Assembly: GCA_017509605.1 (NCBI GenBank) | Contig: JAFWPH010000016.1 | Span: forward strand, 82,714-146,713 | DNA from: Bacteroidaceae bacterium | GTDB lineage: Bacteria; Bacteroidota; Bacteroidia; Bacteroidales; Bacteroidaceae | Direction of reading: 5' to 3' | DNA: 64,000 nt | Shown here: piece by piece, positions 17,493 to 25,284 of the stretch | Layout: each line of letters starts with the position of its first letter | How positions within the stretch are numbered: the first letter of the stretch is position 1 | The notes under the pieces: model-generated | What the model was told of the DNA's origin: nothing | Databases searched by the model: none | What the model saw: the letters and a program-made list of their open reading frames with translations, nothing else | Made by a program: the position numbers and the translations under genes

Positions 17493-17945
17493 ATGACTAT
17501 AGGAGACAAAATACCGTCGCTCCTCGGTTTGAACGAAAAAGGAGAAGAAGTAAAGGCAAGTGATTTCGCAGGCAAGAAACTCGTGCTGTATTTTTATCCA
17601 AAAGACAGCACTTCGGGATGTACTGCTGAGGCTTGTAGTTTACGTGACCGTTACGATGAATTGCAGAAAGCGGGCTATGAAGTGCTTGGTGTCAGCGTTG
17701 ATAGTGAAAAGTCGCATCAGAAGTTCATTGAGAAAAACAACTTGCCTTTCAATTTGATTGCCGACACGGAGAAGAAACTTGTTGAGACATTCGGTGTATG
17801 GGCCGAGAAGAAGATGTATGGCCGCAGTTATATGGGTACACTGCGCACCACATTCATCATCAACGAGAATGGTGAGGTGGAGAAGATTTTTTCTCCGAAA
17901 GAGATTAAGACTAAGATTCATGCTGACCAAATCCTTGAGAAATGA
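17493..17945 (+). CDS. bcp: thioredoxin-dependent peroxiredoxin (Bcp/PrxQ family)
   Basis: This 150-residue cytoplasmic enzyme reduces hydrogen peroxide and organic hydroperoxides. The peroxidatic cysteine is C43 and the resolving cysteine C48 in DSTSGCTAEACSLRD, the atypical 2-Cys arrangement of PrxQ. FYPKD before it and the later GRSYMGTLRTTFIIN strand also fit. Length is usual for the family. Its stop overlaps the start of the M15 peptidase gene by four bases (ATGA), so the two are translationally coupled, although no functional link is obvious. Confidence 0.93.
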   Translation: MTIGDKIPSLLGLNEKGEEVKASDFAGKKLVLYFYPKDSTSGCTAEACSLRDRYDELQKAGYEVLGVSVDSEKSHQKFIEKNNLPFNLIADTEKKLVETFGVWAEKKMYGRSYMGTLRTTFIINENGEVEKIFSPKEIKTKIHADQILEK

Positions 17946-18697
17946 AACTGACATTATTCTTCAACTCCATTTTACTCTTTACTTGCTGCTTCTTCATGTC
18001 AATGGGGATGTATGCACAGTCTGTTTCTGTATCAGCAGCTATCAAGTTTGAGAAATGGGAGGCTGGTACAGTGGTCGATGAGTCTGAGGTTCAAGCCTAC
18101 GGCATCGACAAATGTTTCAAGGCTGAGATCATCAAGGGAGCGACACTCAATAGAATGTGGAACAAGTCCTATAAGGAAGGCTGTCCAATAGGACGAGAGC
18201 GTTTGCGCTACCTGAAAGTGCTTCACCGCAATGCTGACGGGAAAACCCAACTTGGAGAGTTGGTTTGCAATGTGAACATCGCAGACAAGTTGTTGCGTAT
18301 CTTCCGTAAACTTTATGATGCAGGATATAAGATTGAGAAGATGTGCCTCATCGATGACTTTGATGCCGATGACGAACGCTCCATGGCGGCGAACAACACG
18401 TCGTGTTTCAACTATAGGGTTGTTTCTGGGACAAAAACGGTGTCGAAACATGGATACGGCTTGGCCATCGACCTCAATCCTCGCTATAATCCCTATGTTC
18501 ATACACTAAACGGTGTGAGGATGGTGGAGCCAGCGAATGGTAAAGACTATGCCTTCAACCGCTCCAAAAGGAAGGACATCCCCTATAAAATCGACACCAA
18601 CGACCTCGCCTATAAATTGTTTATAGCCGAAGGATTCTCATGGGGAGGCAATTGGCGTACCATGAAAGACTATCAGCACTTCGATTACCGTCGCTGA
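17942..18697 (+). CDS. M15 family peptidase (D-alanyl-D-alanine carboxypeptidase-like)
   Basis: The 251-residue protein has a signal peptide ending near MYAQ and a zinc peptidase domain. The M15 motif is SKHGYGLAIDLNP near residues 167-180 (His and Asp ligands) and the second half DYQHFDY is at the C-terminus (His ligand). The layout matches the VanY-like M15 group that cleaves D-Ala or L-Ala/D-Glu bonds in cell-wall peptides. It probably acts in the periplasm on peptidoglycan fragments. It overlaps bcp by four bases and converges on the sensor gene, with 78 bases between stops and no clear terminator. Confidence 0.88.
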   Translation: MKLTLFFNSILLFTCCFFMSMGMYAQSVSVSAAIKFEKWEAGTVVDESEVQAYGIDKCFKAEIIKGATLNRMWNKSYKEGCPIGRERLRYLKVLHRNADGKTQLGELVCNVNIADKLLRIFRKLYDAGYKIEKMCLIDDFDADDERSMAANNTSCFNYRVVSGTKTVSKHGYGLAIDLNPRYNPYVHTLNGVRMVEPANGKDYAFNRSKRKDIPYKIDTNDLAYKLFIAEGFSWGGNWRTMKDYQHFDYRR

Positions 18698-18775
18698 AAA
18701 TTGAATTGCCAGTTTCTAACTTCGCACCAAAGAAGGTTGTAGCCGCAGAAAAGGATGTGGTCGTAGGCCTGTTTC

Positions 18776-21616
18776 TTAACTTTCCTTTGTTTTCTTGATC
18801 CATTCGCTGGGAGTGCATCCCTCGAACTTCTTGAATACGTTGAAGAAACTTGATCGTTTTAACCCGCACATCTCACTGATGGCCAAGACAGTGTATTGCG
18901 CATAATCAGGGTCAAGGGCCAGTTTCTTGAAGTGGTCGATGCGGTAGCGGTTAATGAAGTCGAAGTAGTTTGTGTGCATGTAGTCGTTGAACATCAACGA
19001 CAGTGTTCCAGCATTGCTCCCCACTTTGTCCGCCACCTCTGTGATGCGGAGGTTTTTGTTGAGGTAGGGCTTTTCCGCTTCCATATAGGCTTTCACTTTG
19101 GCTTTAAGTTCTTTGTATTCCGACGACCTGTATTTCATCTTGTCGGCCTTTTCTTGACGCCGCTCTTCCTCCACCTTGGCCTGTTCTTGCTCTTGGCGCT
19201 GGATATGCAGTCGGACGGCATTGTGTGAAGCCAGTTCCAACTCTATCTGGTGCTTCTGTTTCAGGATCTTGTGGTATTGCTTGCGGCGTTTAAGAATTTG
19301 CATTATCATAACGGCCATGATTATCATCGAAACGATGACGAACAACATCCCGTAGAACTTGATAGATGGCCATACTTTCACTTCCACGTCAAGAGCCGTT
19401 TCTGGGTGCCCAGCCAACGCGATACGAATCCGGTGGATTCCGAGATTGAGGTCTTTCAGTGCAATAGGGTTGCCCTCATAGCACAGACGCGGTTCTCCCC
19501 CGTCCAAACTCCACTCGTAATAACGTTGAGACTGATGGGCGCTGTAGTCAAGCAGCATAGGCATGATGACCAGTTCGTCTGTGCCGAAGTTCCATCCGAT
19601 GCGGATGGTGTTGCTATCTACGGAAAAAGGATTTGTGATCTGCTCCTTGCGGTCGATGGTGTATCTGTCAATAAATACCTTTGACCTCAGCGAGTCAGTC
19701 AGAAGCGACCTGTTCTCCTTAGTGCAGACGACCAAGCCCTTGGCGTTGGCCATCCATAGCCTGCCTTCTTCATCCTCGGACGCATTGAAACGTTGGAACT
19801 GTGGTGACGGGATGTTGTCATGTTGGGCATATTGGTGGAAGGTCTGGAAATCCATGTCAGTGATGAATAGGCCGCAATCGGTGCCGATAAATTGGTATGG
19901 TTTGCCGGAGATGTCCATCTGCTGAATGAAACTGATGTAGCCAAGTCCCAATGTCTCATGAAGTGGATATTCTCGCATTTGTGCCAAGTCTGGCGAACTG
20001 TAATAGAGCGCTTGTTCTGATGCTGCGAGGATATCCCCGTTGTGTGTCTGAAAGAGGGTGATGTTGGGGACATTGTTGAAGTAGCCTTTTGGAAAGCCGT
20101 TGCTCTGGAAACGTTTGGTTAGGGGATTGAATAGGCACAAGCCTTTGGAGGTGCTTACCCAAAGTTTTCCTGTCTTGTCGAACATGATGTCATAGAAGTA
20201 GGTAGAGATGATGTCGGAATGGCGGTCGTCGTATTCCTCCACCACTTGCAGTTGTTTGTCGAGGACAAGAAGTCCTACGCTGCTTGCAGCATAGAGGTGG
20301 TTGCCGTCGGGCGACACTGCCAGGCGACTGCAACTGGATTCTTGGTGCCGTTTATCCAGCGGCAATGGCATCAGACGCGCGCTGACGGGATCGATGGAGA
20401 AGAGCCCATGTTCGTAGTTGGCAACGATGTATTTGTCGGCGAAATACTTGATGTCCATGATGATGGCGCCCTGAATCTCTTGTGGCGTGAAATGACGGAC
20501 AAAATCTCGTTGTTCATCGACCAGATATATTCCGTCTCTTGTGCCAATGACTGTCTGTTGGCCATGCCGTAGGAAACTCCTGACGAACAGTCCCTCTGTT
20601 GTGAAGTCCTTGTACTTGTAGATACTGAAGGGGGCGTCCTTCTGGGATGAGTAGCTGAATCCTTGTTGATAGTAGCCGCACCACAGGGTGGATGCAGTCG
20701 TGTCGAAATAACATGAATACACTGAGTTCGACAAGGCTTGTAGCCGTTCTGCATGATTGTTGTAGAGTGCAATGAGTCCACCACCGTCTGTGCATACGAA
20801 AAGGGTGTCGCCGACGAGTGATAACTGTCTGATGGAAGGAGGTATGGAATCGAGTCGCAGGCTTGTGTGAGTGGGTGTGTCATATACAAGAAGACCATTG
20901 TTGTTTGTCGCCATGTAGAGACGGTTGCCTACTGCCTGAATGTCATTGACAGAACTGGAGAGGAGAGTTTCTGGGATAGTGTCGAGCCGTGTTGTCTCAG
21001 TGTTCATGTCGTAAGCCACAATCGTATGATGTTCGTTGCAAGCCCATACCGTGTGTGCTCCGTCATAACTGACACCAGCGATATGGTTGTCGTTTGAGGT
21101 GATGTTGGTGGGGTTGACCAGCACTACTCTGGAGATGTTCCTGCATTGACCATCCATGATGGCGATACCTTGTTGGCAACCGACCACCACGGCAGCTGGT
21201 TGTTGTTTGCCAACGACCTCCACCTTCTCTATAGAAGTGACGCCAGTCAGTTCGTCATTGATTCGCTTGCAAGTCTTGGATGGGAAATCCACTTTGTACA
21301 GTCCGTTTCGCATGCCCACGAGAATGTTCCCGTCGGACAGTTCGCATATATCGTTCACGAAGTTCTGCGGACGACGGCAGTCGTCGGTCGTGAAACGTAT
21401 CTGAAGTTGTCCGTCGTAGCAGAGTAGGCCGTTGCTTGTACCTATCCACATCAAGTTACGGCTGTCCTTGAAAATTCGTGTCACGCTTTCACCGTGCAGT
21501 TCAATATGTGTGCCGTAGTCTTGGGCCGCCAAAGGAGTGGTCGCAACAAGAACCAACAATAGCGATAGAAACGTCTGGACTATTATCTGGCAAATATGAC
21601 AAGAATGGTTTTTCAT
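18776..21616 (-). CDS. membrane-anchored beta-propeller sensor with AraC DNA-binding domain, no kinase
   Basis: The 946-residue protein has a signal sequence (cleaved near PLAAQ), a long periplasmic part with two-component-propeller repeats (DSRNLMWIGTSNGLLCYDG, KTGKLWVSTSKGLCLFN, EEGRLWMANAKGLVV), a Y_Y_Y-like domain near residue 700 (YYEWSLDGGEPRL), one membrane helix (FYGMLFVIVSMIIMAVMIMQIL), a charged coiled coil, and an AraC-type helix-turn-helix region in the last 105 residues (LRITEVADKVG, then LAISEMCGLKRSSFFNVFKKFEG). Hybrid two-component systems of Bacteroidetes have the same ends but carry histidine kinase and receiver domains between them; both are absent here. It therefore should bind DNA directly from the membrane. 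It is divergent from the 1099-residue secreted protein and presumably controls the polysaccharide genes downstream. Confidence 0.85.
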   Translation of the reverse strand: MKNHSCHICQIIVQTFLSLLLVLVATTPLAAQDYGTHIELHGESVTRIFKDSRNLMWIGTSNGLLCYDGQLQIRFTTDDCRRPQNFVNDICELSDGNILVGMRNGLYKVDFPSKTCKRINDELTGVTSIEKVEVVGKQQPAAVVVGCQQGIAIMDGQCRNISRVVLVNPTNITSNDNHIAGVSYDGAHTVWACNEHHTIVAYDMNTETTRLDTIPETLLSSSVNDIQAVGNRLYMATNNNGLLVYDTPTHTSLRLDSIPPSIRQLSLVGDTLFVCTDGGGLIALYNNHAERLQALSNSVYSCYFDTTASTLWCGYYQQGFSYSSQKDAPFSIYKYKDFTTEGLFVRSFLRHGQQTVIGTRDGIYLVDEQRDFVRHFTPQEIQGAIIMDIKYFADKYIVANYEHGLFSIDPVSARLMPLPLDKRHQESSCSRLAVSPDGNHLYAASSVGLLVLDKQLQVVEEYDDRHSDIISTYFYDIMFDKTGKLWVSTSKGLCLFNPLTKRFQSNGFPKGYFNNVPNITLFQTHNGDILAASEQALYYSSPDLAQMREYPLHETLGLGYISFIQQMDISGKPYQFIGTDCGLFITDMDFQTFHQYAQHDNIPSPQFQRFNASEDEEGRLWMANAKGLVVCTKENRSLLTDSLRSKVFIDRYTIDRKEQITNPFSVDSNTIRIGWNFGTDELVIMPMLLDYSAHQSQRYYEWSLDGGEPRLCYEGNPIALKDLNLGIHRIRIALAGHPETALDVEVKVWPSIKFYGMLFVIVSMIIMAVMIMQILKRRKQYHKILKQKHQIELELASHNAVRLHIQRQEQEQAKVEEERRQEKADKMKYRSSEYKELKAKVKAYMEAEKPYLNKNLRITEVADKVGSNAGTLSLMFNDYMHTNYFDFINRYRIDHFKKLALDPDYAQYTVLAISEMCGLKRSSFFNVFKKFEGCTPSEWIKKTKES

Positions 21617-21872
21617 CTTTTTTGTGCTTTTTCAACTGCATTGCAAAGATATATAAATCAAAGTATTTTGCAAAACCTTAGTCCATATAAATTTCAATAG
21701 ACTATTGAGATATTAGTCCAACTTATTGAATGTTAATATGTTGGACTGTTTTTATTCCAATACGCTTATCGTGGATTATTTTAGTCAGGAGAAAATTGCC
21801 TACATACTTGTTTTGTATGTAATTTTGCACTGAAACTTTAATAATAACTGTTTAATCTTATTCCTGACTTTT
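21617..21872. promoter_or_regulatory. divergent control region with two promoters and operator-like repeats
   Basis: Minus strand: TTTTG at 21671-21675 and TATCTTTG at 21644-21651, spaced by 19, drive the sensor gene. Plus strand: TTG at 21796-21798 and TAATTTTG at 21820-21827, spaced by 21, drive the 1099-residue protein gene. Between the plus boxes is a palindrome, TACATAC (21801-21807), 7 bases, GTATGTA (21815-21821). Further left, AGTCCAAC (21715-21722) and GTTGGACT (21740-21747) form a perfect inverted repeat, and TTAGTCCA occurs directly at 21678-21685 and 21713-21720. These are candidate binding sites for the AraC domain of the sensor. Confidence 0.6.
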
Positions 21873-24800
21873 ATGAAACTTAAATTTTTACTTATTACAT
21901 TGTTGGCTTCGATTGGAATGCTCTTCTCCTCGAATGTCATGGCTGACGAGCCAGTACAACCCACTGAGGCAGAACGTGTGCTTGCCAACCAGACCATCAG
22001 TGACGGTAACTACAGGATCTACACTGAAGTGAACGGCACGAAGTATTATCTGTACTCGCAGGAGCGCAATGTGTTGCTCACTGCAGATAAGAATGTGGCC
22101 AGTGAGTACACTTTTGAGTACAAGACCGGACTTGCCAAGTTCGCCGATGAGGCATGGCGCGTTAGTTACAATGACACCTACCGTTTCTCCAATGGTAGCA
22201 ACAGCGCAACCGACGGCCAAGACCATCTGAGCATGGCCGAGAGCAAGAACGACCGTAACGACTTCGAGCGTCAGGTATGGTACGCCCGTGAGGATGCACA
22301 GCACAGTGGCGAGTATGTCTATGCAGTGCGTTGCACCAATGCTACCTGCGACAATGAGACGGTTTGGCAGTCATGGTCCAAGAACTGCTATTGGACAGTC
22401 AACACCTCCGCTGACCTGCCTTATCCTTGCTACGACGTGACGAATGCGGGAAAAGGTTCTTTCGTCTGGAAACTGGAAAGTACCAAGGAAGAGTACGCAC
22501 CCATCGCTGTCTATAAGTTGAACGACCTCACGGCAGAGGAATTCGCTCAGAACCCCACCGAGAACGGACAATGGAGATTTGAGAAATTCAATTATGCTAC
22601 AGGTGATTATTCACTTTTCACGCAGTACTCTGATTCCAATGCAGCTAACTTTGTGGATGTCTATCAACCCGATCGTGTAGCTGGAGAGCGAATCGTGGAA
22701 ATCGACGGCATCGAGTCCTTCTCGGTCAACAATACCTTTGCCTCTGTGTTGCGTTCGGGATGGAGTGACTACCCCGTCTATAATGAGGGTGGTACCACCG
22801 CCAACAGCAAGGAGCGTTTCTGCTATGTCGTTCGCGATCCCAAATTCGGCTACGAGGTGTATGCCAACGATGAATACGCCAGCGTCATCTCCTTTGTGGT
22901 GCCCAAGGATGGTTTCTACCAGATGGATGCCACGATGGTTCGACAGGATGTCCCAGCCGATAGAGGTGTGTTGAGCGTAGTGCCTCGTTACAGGTACAGC
23001 ACTGCCAGTGATATCAACTATGCCAATCCCCGTTATGGTATGACGCCCATGTACTTTGGACAAATCGGCGGTGAAATTGACGGTTTCATCGCAGGAACAG
23101 CCCACATCAACCAAGGTGGGCAGCAACGCTATATCGCTCAACAGCCACAAGACATCAGTATGTCGTTCGAGGCCAAGGCTGGCGATATCATTTCTTTCGA
23201 AGTCAACACCGACAGCACATACGTCATGAGTTCCTGGGCACGCGACTATTACGGACGCACCTTCTACAACAACCTGACCATTTCCGAGGTGACAGAGACT
23301 TTTGCCCGTCAGAACGATAACTTCGCTGATACGTACGGCGAGAGTGATCTGATCAAGACATTGCTCGCACTGGTGGAGGAGTACGAGGACTTCCTCGGTG
23401 ATGTGGACTATGGTAACGAATACGGTCAGTACAACTTCGAATTGGGTAACCAGGTTTCGGAATTGACAGGTTATATTTACGAGGCCATCGAGAAAGGTCA
23501 GATTCATGCTTTCAACGCGCAGTCTTACTACGACGACCTGCAGGAACTGTGGAGGAAATTCCTGGAGTCGAAAGTGGATGTCAATCTTGATATCTTCGGC
23601 AACTATCTATTGTACTCCACCGATGTGCTGACAGGCGAGGTGAGTTATGATGAGGCTATGCTGGCCAACAACTCCGATGATCCGTGGGGCTTCTACTACT
23701 ACGAGGTGGCTAATGGTACTTATCATCAGTTTGCTAACCACGACACTGGCAGTAAGTTTGGCGACAGTTGCAACGCTTGGTACAAGGGAAGTGGCGACTG
23801 GCTCTACATTACCGACAACGGCTCAGTTCACCCGATGACAAACTTTGCCCCAGCCATCATGTTCACTGCTCCCAAGGATGGTGTCTATAAAGTTGATTTC
23901 TCTTGCTACCGTCCCAACCCCAACGCTTCAGTAGAGAACCCGCTCTACATCCGCGCGAGGTTCATGGACAAGGAAACCACCACCCAGCCCAAGGAGGCTT
24001 TCATGTTTGCCAAGGAATACGGTTCGGTAGCTAACGACGGTGAAGGCGGAAAGGCACCTATCACCATGCAGTACTTTGTCAACATGAAAGAAGGCGACAA
24101 GATCACTTGGGAAGTGGATTGCTATACCACCAACCGCAACTCCAGCGCTGGCACACAGATTACTCAATTGATGGTTTGCTCCATGCTTGACGAGGACACG
24201 CCTTTCACACTCGAATATGCTCAGGAGAGTGGCATCGACCTCTTCGACTCTTACACCATGGGCGACCCAACCGCACTCAACGAGGCTATTGCCGCTGCTC
24301 AGGAAGTGATCAACAACTACAAGGACATGGTTGGCAGCGATGGTGGCATGTATTCCGAGGAACTCTACAATGAACTTTTCACTTTGATAGAGACAGCACA
24401 GGCTATGGTAGAGAATGGCGACACTCAGTACAACATGGATCTCCTGGCCATCGCGCTTAACAAGGCCGCCGAGACGTTCCTGTCATCGCGCATGCCATAC
24501 GAGGTGTTCATTGAAGGTACATACGCCATCAATGTGATTGACACCGACAAGTATCTTACACGCAAGAATAAGAACGCAAACGGTTCCAACTACTATGCCG
24601 CATTCACCAACTACGATGGAGTGGTGGCAGACGCCACCAAGAACGGTGCTGAAATCTCAGAGTACAGCTGGACCTTCACCTTCAAGAAAATTACCAAGGA
24701 GATTCCTACGGGAGAGTACGACGAGGTGACAGGTGACGAGATCACTTACTCAGTGGAACAGACTTCCATCTATGACGACTTCGGATATGTGACTGTGGCT

Positions 24801-25172
24801 GGATATGTGGAGACATCGATGAACGAGCAGGCAGCTCCCGCTTTCCGTTTCTTTAAGTACAACGCTGACGACGAGGCCATGGCCATCATGAACCAGGACG
24901 GACTCTACTGGAATTCCTCTTTCTCTTGGACCAGTCCATACGACAAGGTGGCGACTACACCAACACCCAATTACGTGTTCGTGCTCTCCGACATGACCAT
25001 CGACCAGGCATCGGGCATCAGACTGCCAGAGACCAATGCCGCTTTGGTGACCGCTACAGAGTACTACAGCATTTCGGGTGCCCGGATCGACACACCTCAG
25101 AAGGGGGTGAACATCCGCAGGCAGAAACTCAGCGACGGACGCGTCGTGACGACTAAGATTTTGGTTAAGTAA
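21873..25172 (+). CDS. large secreted multi-module protein of unknown function
   Basis: The protein has 1099 residues and a signal peptide (cleaved near NVMADE). Residues 40-215 form one beta-rich domain with cysteines. Two related beta-sandwich-like modules follow, at about 235-475 and 600-770: each contains a PKDGxY strand (SFVVPKDGFYQMD, MFTAPKDGVYKVD) and a closing K-GD-I-EV strand (AKAGDIISFEV, MKEGDKITWEV). Each is followed by a helical section. A last domain lies near 880-1050. The C-terminus YYSISGARIDTPQKGVNI resembles the tail of the next gene product and may be a secretion or anchoring signal. The modules look like carbohydrate-binding folds, but no catalytic motif was recognised. 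It is divergent from the sensor and probably its main target. Confidence 0.6.
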   Translation: MKLKFLLITLLASIGMLFSSNVMADEPVQPTEAERVLANQTISDGNYRIYTEVNGTKYYLYSQERNVLLTADKNVASEYTFEYKTGLAKFADEAWRVSYNDTYRFSNGSNSATDGQDHLSMAESKNDRNDFERQVWYAREDAQHSGEYVYAVRCTNATCDNETVWQSWSKNCYWTVNTSADLPYPCYDVTNAGKGSFVWKLESTKEEYAPIAVYKLNDLTAEEFAQNPTENGQWRFEKFNYATGDYSLFTQYSDSNAANFVDVYQPDRVAGERIVEIDGIESFSVNNTFASVLRSGWSDYPVYNEGGTTANSKERFCYVVRDPKFGYEVYANDEYASVISFVVPKDGFYQMDATMVRQDVPADRGVLSVVPRYRYSTASDINYANPRYGMTPMYFGQIGGEIDGFIAGTAHINQGGQQRYIAQQPQDISMSFEAKAGDIISFEVNTDSTYVMSSWARDYYGRTFYNNLTISEVTETFARQNDNFADTYGESDLIKTLLALVEEYEDFLGDVDYGNEYGQYNFELGNQVSELTGYIYEAIEKGQIHAFNAQSYYDDLQELWRKFLESKVDVNLDIFGNYLLYSTDVLTGEVSYDEAMLANNSDDPWGFYYYEVANGTYHQFANHDTGSKFGDSCNAWYKGSGDWLYITDNGSVHPMTNFAPAIMFTAPKDGVYKVDFSCYRPNPNASVENPLYIRARFMDKETTTQPKEAFMFAKEYGSVANDGEGGKAPITMQYFVNMKEGDKITWEVDCYTTNRNSSAGTQITQLMVCSMLDEDTPFTLEYAQESGIDLFDSYTMGDPTALNEAIAAAQEVINNYKDMVGSDGGMYSEELYNELFTLIETAQAMVENGDTQYNMDLLAIALNKAAETFLSSRMPYEVFIEGTYAINVIDTDKYLTRKNKNANGSNYYAAFTNYDGVVADATKNGAEISEYSWTFTFKKITKEIPTGEYDEVTGDEITYSVEQTSIYDDFGYVTVAGYVETSMNEQAAPAFRFFKYNADDEAMAIMNQDGLYWNSSFSWTSPYDKVATTPTPNYVFVLSDMTIDQASGIRLPETNAALVTATEYYSISGARIDTPQKGVNIRRQKLSDGRVVTTKILVK

Positions 25173-25205
25173 TTGTATTGATTGATTTTGGATGTGGATG
25201 GATTT

Positions 25206-25233
25206 GGGTGCAAATCCTCACGGAGATGCACCC
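25206..25233 (+). terminator. weak hairpin after the 1099-residue gene
   Basis: GGGTGCA (25206-25212) pairs with TGCACCC (25227-25233), with an inner TCC/GGA pairing. Only ATTTCC follows, so it is a weak terminator or attenuator. Confidence 0.4.
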
Positions 25234-25251
25234 ATTTCCATTATTTTTCAC

Positions 25252-25259
25252 TAAATTTG
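25252..25259 (+). promoter_or_regulatory. -7 box before the alginate-lyase-like gene
   Basis: TAAATTTG matches TAnnTTTG, 25 bases before the start codon. No TTG lies at the expected distance upstream, so this is a half-match. It may give the downstream four-gene set its own promoter. Confidence 0.4.
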
Positions 25260-25284
25260 CGTTGAACTAACCATTGATGAACCT

